Positions 20,955 to 34,156 of a stretch of DNA of 64,000 bases are shown in pieces; position 1 is the stretch's first letter; each line of letters begins with the position of its first letter. Under the pieces are notes generated by a model. It saw only the letters and a list, made by a program, of their open reading frames with translations. It searched no databases and was not told the DNA's origin. Position numbers and translations under genes: made by a program. This DNA is from Mycocentrospora acerina (Eukaryota; Ascomycota; Dothideomycetes; Pleosporales): NCBI GenBank assembly GCA_022701365.1, contig JAKUHH010000266.1, forward strand, positions 1-64,000, read 5' to 3'.

Positions 20955-22140
20955 GTTTAACAACCGATAGCGTGTTTTCTTCTTGAGTGAAGGTGTAACA
21001 AGCTCTCATTCTCAACGTTTTTTTTTACGTCCTATCCTGGAGTATCGTTGATTGACTATATAATAACACTATCTTTCTCTTTTTTCGTCTCATTTCTCAA
21101 TAACGTTCATTATCACCTTGCAATAATAAAATGCAGGTACGTGGTGGTAAGTCTGTCGTAGTTGGTTTTTGGTGTCCATGGTAGTGATGTGTCTCTATAT
21201 ATATTACATATCAACGAACGTCACATCTGGTAACAATTTTTATTCGTCAGGTCTCCAAAACGACGAAAAATAACACGTAGACAGCAATTTTTAAATTTCC
21301 CGAGATCCTAACCCAATATCCAAAGTAAACCCTTACATTGTCTTACGTACTAGTCAAGGTTCCGCAATATCACATCTCTTACATCTGCCCGACCAGACAG
21401 TACACATTAATTATCATTCATCAAGCACGCAATTAAAATCACAGTTAAGAATTCGAGTCCATTAAAAATCAGAGCATTATTATTAGTGTAAGGATGCAAA
21501 CAAATACAAACAAATCGATACGTGAAGCCTTAATCGGCTAGCAAAAGAAAATCTTCATAACCTGTACCTTGACACTCTTGTACAACTCAAACAGTAAGCA
21601 TATTTACTAGAACGCCCCCCTCCTTCTTAGTAAGAAAAATGGGTAAATGTCACTACAATCACACTAACAGATCTTTACTTTGAACCAGTACATCCCGCCA
21701 CCTATACCAGTCTAGCATCTGGACCCCTACATGACACTCTCACTCACTGGGACCTAAGCGCAAGTGGCGCTATTGATGCGGTGGCTTTATAGCACCGGCA
21801 AGTGACAATCAAAAATCGTCAACTTGAGGCTTTGGCTACGTAGACGTAGAAAGAAACAAGGGCCATAGTGATACAATTCAGAATTTGCCTATTATTATCA
21901 TCACTACTACAATTTGTTCACATCATGTCTATGTTGTCAATACTACAAGTCCCGCTTCAAATTTCCCTCAAACAAAGTAATGGGGATTTAACTTCCTAAG
22001 GCAGGTGCAGAAAAGATTAACATCATCCGATATCATATGTGACGCAATTACTAGCTTCTCTTTCGCCCAATAATCCCCAGCTTCATCGCAATTTGGATGG
22101 TGAACGATGGGTGCATCATGATCTGAGGTTCTCAAGCCAC
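20955..22140. other. Intergenic 1.2 kb, no supported gene
   Basis: 3' flanks of the DUF1295 gene and of the convergent GEL gene. No open frame worth calling, no RNA gene and no repeat beyond short T-rich and A-rich runs was seen. Confidence 0.5.
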
Positions 22141-23852
22141 TTACACAAAGATGCCTGTCAGCACTACCATCCAAACCCATATGCTGTTACTCAACGTGTT
22201 CGCGGAGCCGGTTTTGGTACCGGTAGGCTGTACAGCAGAGCCTGTACCACTTGGAACAGATGAACTAGCGGCTGAGGGGCTTGTATTTTGACCACCAGGA
22301 CTGTTGACGCCGTTGTTTGAAAGAACTCTCAGTTCCAAATTTTGTACTTTGCCACCCGATGACCCATAGACCTCTTGACTAACAGTCCTCTGGCTCACAG
22401 ACACAAGAGCGCCGTTTGAGGGTGAACGGACACCGTTGTCAATGAGCTGCTGGCACCCCGGGCAAACGGTCGGGAGGGTAAAATTCTTGCTAAACTGCTG
22501 GGCTGTAATGAGATTGGAAGCGCACTTCGGGGGCTGAATATTGATGGAAGCGGAGTTAGTCGACGTCTGGGCGCTCATGTCGATCTTGTTAAATTGTTTC
22601 TGGAGATTGTCATAGTCTTGACGCAGGGTCACTGTACCGTTGGCGTTGATGTAAACTAGGCCATAGTCGGCTTCCTCTTGGGAGTACTCGTAGACAAGAC
22701 CACCACTGATGACGTTCATTTGCTCGCTGTAGAGAGCCTCAACCTCGGTGAAGACACGGGGACGGACCTCGTTGCAGCCATATTCACTGAACTGGAAAGC
22801 AATGTCAGTGAGAGCCCTGACATGACTGGAAATCGTCACGCGGTTTGTGAGGCGGGCATGCCCAACTATCAACACGCAAAATGTTCAGGTAGCGCGGAAA
22901 GCAGTCAAACTTACGAAGATGGGGACGGCAGTCTGATTAAACATGCTAACAAGGCCATCGTAACCAGACGTCTGAAAGGTAGCCTGTCCACACCAACTGT
23001 ACGAGTTGAGGCCGAAGAAGTCTGAAGACGACATGTCATCGTCGTGGCTGCATTGCAGGTACGCCCAAGTATCCTGAAGAATCTCGCGCACATCGGCAGC
23101 AGAGTAGCCGACAGGGATAGTGCGGGTAGAGTGGTTCTTGATATAGTGTTTCAAGTCGCGCTGAACGGCCTGTGGCAGTTAGCCATGTGTGTCACGTGGG
23201 ACCAAAGGGCGCCATTCATGCTCACCCGAATATACTGGGGGTTGAACTGGGCAGTTGACAGGTCGTTCATAACCTCATTGGCGGCAAAGAATGCGAGTGT
23301 GTTGGGGAAGTTTTTGAAGTTCTCGACTACGCCAAAGGCACGCTCGAGGTAGTTTGTGTTGTACGAGGTCCAGGGCGCCGAGCGGTCGATGCTCTCGCCC
23401 GGCAGAGGCGAGTTGACGTCGATGATCAAGTAGATGCCGGCGGCGTTGAAAATAGACATGCACGTCGAGTGGTTCAGCGTAGGCGAGACATTGTATACAC
23501 GAATCGTGTTGACCTGTCAGCCGTCAGCGGCTGACTCGTAGTGCTACACGACTGGGACGGCCAAACTCACGCCTAGCGCCTGCATGACGGCGGCGTCCCG
23601 CAGGCAAATGTCGGCATTGGTCAGGGCATCCTCGCCCTGCTGTGGCTTGTAGCCGGCCTGGCCGCCGGGCTGGTAGTCGACGCCAATGAGCTTCAGACGC
23701 TGGTTGGTGACGCTGTCGACAAACTCTTGCCCGCGAATCTCCACGGGATTCACGGCATTGGCCGCCGAGAAGAGCGTGCCAACGAGCACCAGAGCGCCGA
23801 GGAGCTGTACCGTGTCAGCAGGCAATCGCCGCTGCCCAGGGGCACAGGGCAT
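22141..23852 (-). CDS. gel: GPI-anchored 1,3-beta-glucanosyltransferase (GH72, GEL/GAS family)
   Basis: Model: complement(join(22141..22791, 22915..23169, 23226..23513, 23571..23852)), 491 aa; introns of 57, 56 and 123 bp with GTGAG/GTAAG donors, all phase 0. A signal peptide is present (LLGALVLVGTLFSAANA, about residues 18-34). The GH72 core includes ADICLRDAAVMQALGVNTIR. Acid/base Glu174 lies in FFAANEVMNDL and nucleophile Glu278 in FFSEYGCNEV, across the last junction. A Ser/Thr/Gly-rich region and a C-terminal hydrophobic tail (SIWVWMVVLTGIFV) indicate a GPI anchor. There is no clear CBM43/X8 domain, although a short Cys block (CPGCQQL) is present. The enzyme cuts and re-ligates beta-1,3-glucan chains in the wall. 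A start further upstream (to 23981) would spoil the signal peptide. Confidence 0.92.
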
Positions 23853-24790
23853 ACCGAAGGCATGGCAGGCGAAGCGTTGAGCGTTGGACTGTTTATACAG
23901 GCTGTTTGTTTGGGCTGCTGATATGGGCTGCTTATATAAGCTGTTGATACGGGCGGTGGATATGGGCCATGGGCTGCGCAACTCTGGGCAAGGGCGAGGG
24001 CAAGGGCAAGGGCGAGGGCGAGGGCGGCGGGTGCGTTTCTTATAGCACGTAAATACTTAGCATTCACACTACAGCACCGAGACGTCCAAGAAACCCGACC
24101 GCGGGCGCGAGCACGCTAACAAATCAGGAAAAAATGCCAGGCCCAGGGAAAGAGGGAGTGAGACCAACGGGGCTGCTGCGTCTTTGGGCACTGGCTCCAT
24201 TTGTGTCGGCACGCTGGTGCGATCCTGCGCTTGTGGTTACCAACACGGTGCAATCTTGTGCGAGCCGCATTTCCACAGCCTAGCCGGAATCCTTCGACAT
24301 CTACTGCGCTGCCAATGGGGATCAACAGACTTTTGAGGCTGCTCGACGATATCTACCCGTCAAATGATGACGCCATCTCCATAACAACAAGTGTGGCGGC
24401 GTGCGCCACCCGCTAGTAAACCACGACGACCATGGGCTTGGCTTGCTTCCGGCTACCGTAAACAGTCGCCTTGTGATCCCCAGACGTCAATGGGAAGCGC
24501 GACGAGTCTAAGGTCGTGGGTCCATGTCAGCTTCTATTCGGTAATGAAGACTGTATGCTTACATTGTGTCTTGGGATCAACTTACACAATGTACATTCCA
24601 GTGGGGATGCGTTCAGGCAGAGCCAACAACGGACAGACAAGTGGTCGGGAAACCAGGAAGTGAAAACAACCAAGAGGTCAAGATGAAGCACAATTTACAC
24701 CTCTACAATCATCAGGTATACTGAAAATACTCCTTCTCTCCCTCCCCTCTCCCCCCTCTAAATATCTCTATTCCCCTTCCTTCTCTTTTC
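23853..24790. other. Promoter side of GEL and 3' side of DUF3237 gene; no gene seen
   Basis: About 940 bp. It contains a short GC-rich imperfect repeat of AGGGCGAGGGCA type at about 23988-24029, upstream of the GEL start. Other short frames look random. Both flanking genes are on the minus strand. Confidence 0.45.
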
Positions 24791-25420
24791 TTACACAACT
24801 ACCCTGCTGACCCTGTACTCTACAATTACACCTTCCTTGCCCTGTTCCTTCACAAACCTACCCGCACCAACATAGGTCCCGTTCTCCAACTCCTTATACT
24901 CTTTACTTCCCGTCTCGAATGTAAACGCTACAAATGAATCGCCAAACTCGGTCGTCTTCGCATCAGGTGAGCCAGAGAGGATCGCAACGACGCCCGGGGT
25001 GAGAGCGACATTGCCTTTATAGTACATGGCGATGATCTTGTCATCAGCCGTCCTGGACGGGTTAGCAGACGGAATAGAAATCATATCAGAATAGGGGAGT
25101 GCCACGTAGTGAAAAGCCACTCACTTGACCTGACTCCTGACATCAAGCCGCATGTACGCTCCACTCGAATCATTATGGATGTAGTCATATCCCACACCAT
25201 GTCTGGGTTTCAATTAGCCCAAACAACTCCTCGGCAGTACGCTCAATAATACTTACAACTCTCCATCAACCTTTAGTTCAAATCCCTCCTCACTCTTCAC
25301 CGTTCCACTTATCATGGGCACGATAACCAGCTGACTGCCTGCTTGGCCGCCAACAGGCATCGGCGCATCAATGGCCACGCGGACTGTGAAGGCGGGTTGG
25401 AGAGAGGGGAAGCCTGCCAT
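24791..25420 (-). CDS. DUF3237-family protein
   Basis: Model: complement(join(24791..25052, 25125..25202, 25257..25420)), 167 aa; introns of 72 and 54 bp with GTGAGT and GTAAGT donors. The frame closes exactly, reading MAGFPSLQPAFTVRVAIDAP at the start, KVDGELHGVGYDYIHND across intron 1 and LDVRSQVKTADDKIIAMYY across intron 2. The pattern of a beta-rich N-terminus, a GxxxG-type loop and the closing FVAFTFETGSKEYKELENGT then YVGAGRF matches small DUF3237 proteins (compare F.FET.DP.Y.WLN...VG.G). The function of the family is not established. No signal peptide or membrane segment is visible, so it is probably cytosolic. Confidence 0.8.
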
Positions 25421-25696
25421 CTTGAGAGCTCGACAATGATAAATACACTATCTGTCACTGTAGGGAGTTGTAGGCTTGGAAAATCGAATCAATGTAGAAC
25501 GGAGATGCAATGCAATCTGACACTGGGCTACATTTGTACCTTGTACGTATCACGATGGAAGTTACCCCTCTATACCCCACCTAGCCTCCTTTGCCCCGCG
25601 GGAACGACAAAGTACTTCCGACAAACACGATTTGATGCAGCGTCGTCCATTATTCCCACCCCGCGGAAATAGCTTGGAAATCTTTCACGAACAACT

Positions 25697-28600
25697 TCAG
25701 AACCCACTGACCCTTCCCTTCCCTTTCTTTTTCTTCTTCTCCGGCCTCCCTCCGAATTTTCCCGGCTCAACCTGACTTTGAGGAGTCGTACCAAATCCTC
25801 CAAACGCCCTTTGATTCTGTGTTGCAACCTGGCTCGACAAAGGAAATTGACTACTGCTTCCAAATGTCGGACCAGGCGAACTCTTTGGGAAGATGGTGGG
25901 CATACCAATTACATCAGGCTGGCTGACCGCTTTTGCTTTCAACAGTTCATCTTCACGCTTTTGCCGCTTCTCCCGCCTTTCTTGTCTCTTTCGTATCTTC
26001 TCCTGTTGCTCTACACTAACTTCAGTAAACGTCTCGGGTTGAAGTGTGCGCTCCGTCGCGTCCCAGTCATACATGTGGGGGTCGACACCGGGCTGCCAGT
26101 GTGCTAGAAGTTGATTGACATTTTGAGGAAAACTTGTAGAAGGATGGCTAATGTGTAAGTATTTGCCCAGCCGGGTCAGTGGGTCGGAAGAACTCAGTCG
26201 GGCTAACGATGGAGTGCCAGGAGATGACTGGGGCTGCGAGGATGAGTGCAGCATTGAGGATGACGGTTGTGAGAACGGCCGCTGAGGCAGGTTGCAGTCC
26301 ATTGGTATTGACGGTAATATAGGTAGTACCATGCCGTTAACATGCCTTTGAGAAGGTTGCGACTCCATAATCGACTCCATGTACTGTACGCGAGTACTGG
26401 CTAGCGTAACTTCTGCTGCGATTCGTCGAGCGAGTCGTTCCTTGTGTTGTCGTACGCGAATGGGCACATCTGGTGGCAGCGACCCAATCCAGTTCTGAAG
26501 AATACTATCATACAGGGATGCGATTGTGGTTCCTCCGTCTTCTGTTAAAGAAAGAACATACATGGATGCGATTCGCCAAATCTTTACAGGGGTTTGCCAA
26601 TGTTCTGAGGAAAAGAGGTCGTGCAGCTCTGATGAAGCCTCATCTATATCTGATACGTTCACCTTCAAGCCAGCAAACTCCATCCTATGACGATTAGTTA
26701 AGTTCATTTCCGAACACTTGTAGCATTCACTTACAGCGTACCCAGAGGCATTGTAGAAGATGTGGCATCACCCACAAGCATCTGCTTCAATTGGCTTGTC
26801 ACCGTAGACATGTCTATTGGCCCAAACAAGGTTTCTTCATGAAAGCTGTTTTGAATGAGAGCGCCATACAGCGGTTCATAACCCCTTGTGCTGTGTAGTG
26901 AGCCTTGGTCTTGAACTTGTGTCCATAGTGGCGCATGCCACGGCTGCTTCAATGTTAGGACTTTCATCGTTTTCGACTCGTCGGCCACAATATACTCGTC
27001 CGTTTCATCAAACTCACTCAGAGCACGGAGCTCTTTTCTAGGACGGAGTACAGTGCTCCACGTGATGTCATCCACTACAATCTCGTACTGATTTAATCTG
27101 TCCGTACCATATTCATGAATATGTACAATGGCTTGATGCACGCTCAGATTGGAGAGAGTTGCAAAGACTCGGTAGAATTTGAGGTCATTCTGGATGTATG
27201 AGTGGCCAGGACCTGCATTGTGACTTTGTTTTCCACGTTCACCAAAATGGAGGGGTTCCATATGCAGCTGCGCAATGTGCCCTCCTTCGCCTATTGTGAG
27301 CTTCACAACGATGGGGTCGGAACATGACATCAATGCTATACCGTTGGAGGCATGTTGACGGAAGATGTACATCTGAATGAGATCGTTCACATGAGAATAC
27401 AAGATTACGCTGATCTCTGCTTCATGGTTAGCTGTGCTTGAGGAGTTGACATTGCAGATCGTACCATCATCTTCGAGCATCTGCACACTCAGTTGCAAAG
27501 TGAAGTCATCGCTACCTCGGTAGTGTCTCCAAGACAACACCACAGCTGCCCCCGCTTCGGTAGCAGTGGCATGCATAGCCTCGCTTGGAGTGGTCACTGC
27601 TATCAGAAACAGGCGAGTTGATGTCAAAATAAAGAAGCGATCTCTTTGTCTAGGATGGCTTTTGACATCCAGGATCCACTCGGATGAACGTTGGGTGAAG
27701 AGGGAAGGAGCCGCAAGGTAGTCGTAGGATCCTCCCTGGATACTCACGATGCTCAAGTGTCGCCTATTGCAAACCAGCAATGTATTTACATCGCCCACCC
27801 AAAGAATTCGTGCCCAACCATCTTCTCCGACCTGCTTTAAATCTTCTGGTGGTACTATATGACCTTGAACAAGGCGCGAGATTGAATAAGTGTTTCCTTT
27901 TCGAGCGTAATCGATATCCCATACGCTCCACGTATTTTGCTGGTCTACGATACCACACTGGAACTGGAAATCTGGATTGAAAGTGACATCGGCATGGGCT
28001 GCTCCCCCACTTTGTTCAACCCCTACGCTCAATATTGGGTGCGCGTCAACAACAGAAGAAGGGATTTCGTAGTGGGGCGATTGACAGGCGGGTTGTTGAC
28101 GCTGATGACATATGGGTCGAAAGAAGACAGTCTTTGTGTGGAGTCGAACAGCGAGAAACGAACTTTTCTCTTCGGATGGTGAAAAGTAAACCTGCTGTAT
28201 AGGTGCTGCTTCTTCATTCCAGTATCCACTTTCCCCACCCACGAGGGAAGGCCCTTCTAGCCAGACGCTCTTATCGAAGCCCCAGCCATGTCTCTCCTTG
28301 ACAAACGAAGTCAATCGAAGTACATTTCGGGCTTCTCCAGCAGGCACAGCGGCAACACGTCTTGAAATGCTACGCTTTCCCCCAGAGATGATCGAACCTA
28401 CGGAAAAAAGGTTTCCAACAAGAGGGTCGTATACTGAAGTTGTGGACAAAATAGCAGCGGACGCAAGGGCAAGTCCAGGCACCAGGTCGGAAGCTGGTGC
28501 TAGTTGTGGATATTCGTGGACAAGTCTTTGAAGCTCTTTGTAAGCACGCGTCGCGTTTGTTGAGATTTGTGAAGTGAGCGATTGTGTAGGTGCAGGCAGC

Positions 28601-28758
28601 ACTTGTGTCGATGTGGGCAGAGAATTGGTCCATGAATTGATCTGCTTCAACTCCTTAGTTGGATGTTGTCTAACAAAGGTCCACTCTCCATTTTTCAGGT
28701 CATATGCTGCTTCACCTGGATGGCCGTAGTTGAGGTCGTTGAGCCATCTTTCAGCCAT
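25697..28758 (-). CDS. RRN6: RNA polymerase I core factor subunit Rrn6
   Basis: Model: complement(join(25697..26684, 26735..28758)), 1003 aa; a 50-bp intron (GTAAGT...CATAG, branch CTAAC) joins MPLGTL to MEFAGLKVNV. The N-terminus LNDLNYGHPGEAAYDLKNGE is the conserved opening of fungal Rrn6-like proteins. A long beta-propeller-like region (to about 550) and a helical region follow. The tail after about 880 is charged (RKRQERREKRQKRED) and ends in a Lys-rich nuclear-type segment (RPEKKKKKGKGRVSGF). Rrn6 works with Rrn7 and Rrn11 in the core factor that places RNA polymerase I on the rDNA promoter, in the nucleolus. It is divergent from SPC25 across about 430 bp. Confidence 0.88.
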
Positions 28759-29187
28759 CTGGATCGAGGGAAGGTTTGCAGTCGGCAGTAGTGATGCAGT
28801 GAATCATGCTTTGGACGCTGCCGGTGAAAGTCCAAGGCGCAGCGCGGAACTACGAAGCAAACCGGACCAAACCTCGTGATCTGGGACGTGTTGGCGGCGG
28901 GACGACGCGGCGGGCTGCAAAAGTTCGCCGACAAGCTAGTGGGAAAAACGCATGGGCACGTGCTCTCTGCATTAGCGTGAGGCATTGTGACAATGTTTAC
29001 GCAGCAACCGGGGCACAACACGCCACCCCTCATCGCGTACCGCGTCACGTTCCCACGCTTCTCAAACAACCATCGGTGTCCTCGCTAATAGTGTCGTTTG
29101 GATTGTCTCTGCGCCAACACAAACCGAATACGCAACTCACAGCACACGTCTCTCACCTCTTACCTCTCACCACTCACCCTACCCGCC
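28759..29187. promoter_or_regulatory. Divergent promoter region RRN6 / SPC25
   Basis: 429 bp between two divergent ATGs, so it must serve both genes. The SPC25 side ends in a pyrimidine-rich leader (CTCACCTCTTACCTCTCACC), typical of fungal 5' leaders. No TATA box was recognised. Confidence 0.45.
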
Positions 29188-30038
29188 ATGACGACGTTTG
29201 AACCCTCACTGAGCGCCAGCATGCGTGCCTCGTCCCTTCATGACATGCCTTCGATGGCAGATCAACTGCCCAGCATCAATTTTGGCTTCGACGACCTGCG
29301 CAGCCGCATGAACCACTTCACTGCGCGCTTCGATGCATTCATCGAGAATGGGCGCCGCCGAGTCCTGGAAGAGCGCAACCAGTTTCGCATGAACGTCGCA
29401 GAGATGCACGGTAAGTCCCTCCACTCCATACATTGTGCGCCTATTGGTATTGCTGTTCCTATTATTCATGCTGACTCTTTCATGCAGAGGACCAACGCAT
29501 GAAGAAGCGCGACATTGAAATCCTCGAGCTCAAGCAGAATCAACACAGCCAAACCCTTTCCAAAGAGTCGCAAGAAACCTCCGAAATGCGCGACGCCATC
29601 ACCGAGCTCACCCTCCAACGTGATGAGCGACTTGCCCACCGCGACAATCTACGCGCCCAGATTGCAGAGGTGCAAAAGAGCATATCTGCGCGCCGCGAGG
29701 CGCAGCTCAAGCATCGTCGGTACATGGATGGCCAGTCGAGGTACAACGAGCCCGAGCTTGACTTTTGGGAGAACTATCTCGGGCTGAGAATTGAAGGGTT
29801 GGGCAAGGACGACAGGCTTAAGTTTGTCTATACTAACGTGGATGAGCGGGAATGGGACAGGGAGGCTTGGTTCGAGCTGGATACATCGGAGAGAGACTAC
29901 AGGGTGCTAGAGTTGCGGCCCAAGGTCGAGCGCGACGAGGTGGAGAGAGTGGTGGAGAGGTTGAACGAGACGCGGGATCTGGCAGGCTTTTTGAAGGGGA
30001 TGCGGGAGCTCTTCGTAGAGGCTTGTAAGTCAGGCTAG
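29188..30038 (+). CDS. SPC25: Kinetochore protein Spc25 (Ndc80 complex)
   Basis: Model: join(29188..29410, 29488..30038), 257 aa; a 77-bp intron (GTAAGT...GCAG) joins NVAEMH to EDQRMKKRDIE. The N-terminal ~60 residues are followed by a long heptad-like coiled coil (about 50-170, rich in E, K, R, Q and L) and a C-terminal globular part (DFWENYLGLRIEGLGKDDRL, FVYTNVDERE, WFELDTSERDYRVLELRP), the RWD-like domain of Spc25 that pairs with Spc24. The Ndc80 complex links kinetochores to spindle microtubules. The length and order fit the family. Confidence 0.9.
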
Positions 30039-30152
30039 ATTGCTCAGTGTTATTGCTTGACTTTGGGGGGTTTGGATGACATTTTGATAGAATTTGATAG
30101 CTGCTACTTTCAATACCCAAACATTGTTTTCGTTGAATGTTTAATTCCAGTC

Positions 30153-32239
30153 TCACCGCTCACCTTTAACTTTGTAGTACTCCGGCGCACATTCTATGAG
30201 CCAGTCCATCTCTACCGTCGATAGATCACGAATGAACGTCTTGTCCTTTGTCGCCATAATCTCCGTATATACCACCCAGTCCGCCTTCCGATGGAAGAAC
30301 ACACTACTTGGGTGTGCCCATAAGGTCGTCTTCCCATCCACAGTTGCAAAACTCCCGTCTGACTTCATTCTCGCTGCATGCGCAAAGAACCCCGTCGTCA
30401 AGCACCGCCGTACGCGTTCAGAAAGTGGCATCCCGCCCACACGAAGAACGTCCGATGATGTCAACGACGACTCAACCACACCAAAACGAAACAGATACGC
30501 GGCAAGTTGCTTCCGCACCGATACCGCTTTGACGAGAGCTTTGTGGTTGAGTGAGTTTGAATGGCACCATTGCGCATCTTTGCCGCTCTTCACAAATGCT
30601 TCAAAGACGTTGTACAGTGTCAGATGGTCACCCTCGGAAACAGCAAACCTACGCCTTGCTCGATCTAGTGATTTTTTCTCGCCATCGTGAGACACAAATG
30701 CGTTGCCTTGTAGTGTCATCATTGCAGTAATGGTTAACATTTCGCTCACACAGCTAAACTCGGGGGATGCTGCGTTGAGCAAAGTCTTCGCCAGCATAGG
30801 CTCTAGAGGAAGTTCAGCCATGTGTGTCCCGAGGGGTTTTGTGAGCCGCGCGTTGATATCAAGTGCTCCAAGGGAGTACAACAGGTCCAATCCACGTGTA
30901 ATAAGCGATGATGGGGGTGGGGAGAGGTAGTCGAATCGGACGACGTTTGTGATGCCGAGATTCAGAAGTTGTAGGATGATGGGAGCGAGATTTGAACGCT
31001 GAATCTCGGGAAATGTAGCATCATCGAGTTGACTAAATGCCGTTTCTGTATACAACCTGAAGCATTTTCCTGGTCTTGTGCGGCCAGCGCGGCCAGCTCG
31101 TTGAGTAGCCGACGCCTTCGAGACAGGGACAACATTCAGATTTTCAATCCCTAACCGCGCATCATAGTTGCGTAGCTTCACGTAGCCACAGTCGAGGACG
31201 AAAACGATACCATCGATGGTTACGCTCGCTTCAGCAATGTTGGTACTAAGAATGACCTTTCGTGTGTTTGGCGGCGGTTTTTGGAATGCAAACATTTGGT
31301 CTTCTGTTGATAAACCGGCGTAGAGGGGAAGTGGTTGCAGCTTCTGGGCTGTGGATGACAGGTCCGCGATACGATGTCCTATCATCTCTATCGTATCGTC
31401 AATTTCCTCGCGGCCAGTAAGAAAAACAAGAATATCGCCCGTGGACTCGTTGGCGTGAATGTTCATCACTGCGTCGACAGCAGCTTCGACATAGTTGTTT
31501 ATTGGATCAACCAAGTATTGGATTTCAACGGGATGAGTCCGTCCTTCGATACTGATTATACATCCATAGTCATTCTTATCCTTGCCATGGATCTTCTCGT
31601 CGTCGTCTGGGCTGAAAAAATCCAGGAACCGCTCAGCCTCTAGCGTTGCTGAGCTGACTACAACCCGCAAATCGCTTCTCTTTTTCAACACCTTCTTCAA
31701 TAGACTAAGCAAGATATCACTCGAAAGGCTCCTTTCATGGGCCTCATCGATCATGATGACAGAATATCGATTCAGTAATGGGTCAACAAGCATCTCGCGT
31801 AGGATAAGGCCATCCGTGATGAACTTGATTTCTGTGTTGGCGCTGGTCACATCCTCGAATCTAATCGAGTACCCAACCGTCTGGCCCAAAGGCCTGCCTA
31901 GCTCTTCCGCAACGCGTGCTGCAACGCTGGTTACTGCTATTCTTCGAGGCTTTTAGGCATTAGCTGTCTCTGGTTCGTTGCAAGAATACGAAACTTTGGG
32001 GGTTTAGCTCCTACCTGTGTCACGGCAATTTGCTTCCCATTCGCGCACCATCCAGCTGAGAGCAGAAATTTCGGAATCTGAGTCGTTTTCCCGCTACCTG
32101 TCTCACCAACGATGATAGTCACAGCATGTGTTTCTATTGCGTAAAGGAGCTGGTCTTTGAGTTGGGCAATGGGTAAGAGAGCGGGTGGTTTGTAAAGATC
32201 AGGTATAAGGTGGGTGGCAAATTCTGTATCCTCTGCCAT
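30153..32239 (-). CDS. DEAH-box RNA helicase, DHX35-like
   Basis: Model: complement(join(30153..31949, 32015..32239)), 673 aa; a 65-bp intron (GTAGGA...AAAAG) restores QIAVTQPRRIAVTSVAARVAEE. Motif I is GETGSGKT (45-52), motif II DEAH (143-146), motif III SAT; HILANESTGDILVF-type and RAGRAGRTRPG motif VI segments are present. After the helicase core come the winged-helix/ratchet region and a C-terminal OB-fold region (HPSSVFFHRKADWVVYTEIM). The opening (LPIAQLKDQLLYAIETHAVT) and YSIRFEDVTSANTEIKFITDG are closest to human DHX35 among DEAH helicases as I recall them. A role in pre-mRNA splicing is likely but not shown here. The gene ends 114 bp from the convergent SPC25 stop. Confidence 0.88.
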
Positions 32240-33015
32240 GACTTGGTCTCAGGCGATATGAGAGCGGTCGTGAAGAATAAAGTAAAAGTTTGAAGCTGCT
32301 ATGGCGAACGGAGATAAAAGGTGTATAGCTATGATTTGGTGAGAGGAAAGACGCTAAAACATGACCCTAGGCCCATCAGGCAACGCTTACTTGGGCGAAT
32401 GATCAGCCAATTCAGAAGCATAGTTCATGTAGAGCAAGAAAAAACGACCACGTATAAACAAACTTAAGCAAAGGAGTGGTTTTTACTGGAATTTGTTCAT
32501 GATGCCTCTTAAAGACCCCTACATGCTTTCAGTGTATCTCAACTTAGTTTAATCATCGCAAGCGTGCAGCTCACTCTTGGAAACGTTCACATTGACTGAA
32601 TTTCACCCATCGCACACGAATGAGCATAGTGATTTCTGAAAGCACCTGCATCACCTCAGCAATTTCTATACGTTTGCAATAAATAGTGCAATCGAACTAC
32701 ACAGGTACAGCAATAAATCTTTGAAACATAGTCGTATTCCTTGCATTCTAATTCTTCTGTCGACGTCGGCGTGTAGTGCTGAATTGCACACGCAAGACTG
32801 ATTAATTCGCTTTCTACACCGAATTCGTAGGATGAAGTTGAGCTTACCACACAACTAAAACATCCAGTTGTGGAGCAATGCAAATGCTAGAGAATCCTCC
32901 ACCCCTCAGGGAATTGTGATGCTGTGCCTAAGTTTTTAAGCCACAAGTTCCACTCCCGGTACTGCTGTAGCGCTGTCGAGTCCTGTGATGTAGCAGTCCT
33001 TTCACTAGCCACCAC
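32240..33015. other. Intergenic, no supported gene
   Basis: 776 bp between the helicase start and the MTR3 stop, both minus strand. Two overlapping minus frames at 32656-32883 are short and without homology. It should include the helicase promoter near 32240-32500. Confidence 0.45.
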
Positions 33016-34156
33016 TCACCCCGTCATCTCCACATCCTGTGCTTTCCTCTTTAGACCCCCATCACTGCCTTCTATTTGCCCACTGAACTTTGCCTGTAAA
33101 GCCTCTAGCAGTACTTCTTTGACCACCACGAGACTGCCCACCGCGGCCTGTGTCGCCCCCTCAATCAGGGCCTCCGGGTCTGACCCAACGTCACCTTTCA
33201 TCCAGATTTCCGTAATCTCATCTCTTGAAGCAAGGTAACCAACCACACATGCCGCAACGACGTTCTTGTGCTCTGCCAAACAAGGGTCTAGCATCCTAAC
33301 CAGATTCTTCTCGTCCTTTGAGTCTGGATTTCGAACAATCGCCGCAACACCTCCACATACCATGTCTACGCAGTCGATCCCCGCATCTGTAATTGCAGCG
33401 CTGGCAACTGTTATGCATCCGGCAAGCACATTTAGCAGCCCCCACCCACTTCCAATCGCACTCCCCCCACTTCCATTATCGCCCCACCACCCGTCTTCGT
33501 CACCCTCGAGGATTGTGACCACGACTTCGACTCCGCTCTTTGGCCAGCGCTCTCCGATTATGATACCCCGTAGCGCAGTCTCTAGGTGAACACCCAGATC
33601 CCTTTCCGTAGCATCGCGGATGTAGCCTCGTCGATTCCGTGTAGCGAAGGGCGCGAACTTGACAGTTGTGCTGAGGAGAAGGGATGGCGAAAAGGGCGCG
33701 CTACGAGGCAGCGGCTTGGGACCTTGGATGGAGGCGGTGATCTTGAGAGAAGACGTCGGTGGTATAAGGGTGGATTTTGTAGAAGGTGAAGAACTGGGTA
33801 TTTCTAAGTAGGCCGATCCGGAGGCGGAGGGGATGATGGAGGTCTGGAGAACTACGACGACTTAGCAGATGCTAGACCAGTGAAGAGGCGCATTGGCAGT
33901 TTAGGAAAACTATCTCAACTGCGCAGAATAGCAGACAGATACAGTAACTAATAGCGCGCGAAGAGTCCTTTGGAAACCATGGCAAAATGTTGAAAAGCTA
34001 TATCAAGAACTTACAAATTCTGCGGAGCTCACTAGGACCTCTTAATCTGTTCGGTCTCAATTGCTGCAAATATCCAGGCTCTTTTACTGTGCGCGCAAAC
34101 ACAGGCGCAGATGTACCACCACTCGGAGCGTTGTTTCTTCTCCTGTCTGTATTCAT
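33016..34156 (-). CDS. MTR3: Exosome core subunit Mtr3 (RNase PH-like)
   Basis: Model: complement(join(33016..33851, 34015..34156)), 325 aa. The 163-bp intron (GTAAGT...GTAG) is long for this window, but the join is convincing: MNTDRRRNNAPSGGTSAPVF starts exon 1 and SELRRIFLQTSIIPSASGSA crosses the junction, as in the 'R.i.l.tg....a.GSAY.E' opening of PH-ring subunits. Later blocks KFAPFATRNRR, ALRGIIIGERWPKSGVEV, VTILEGDEDGWWG and DAGIDCVDMVCG fit the RNase PH fold of Mtr3. Mtr3 is a non-catalytic member of the six-subunit exosome ring for RNA processing and decay in nucleus and cytoplasm. Rrp43 or Rrp46 are the alternatives; the N-terminal layout favours Mtr3. Confidence 0.85.

Noticed and set aside
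22039..23352. Plus-strand frames across the GEL gene
   Set aside because: They are antisense to a well-supported GH72 gene and lack any domain.
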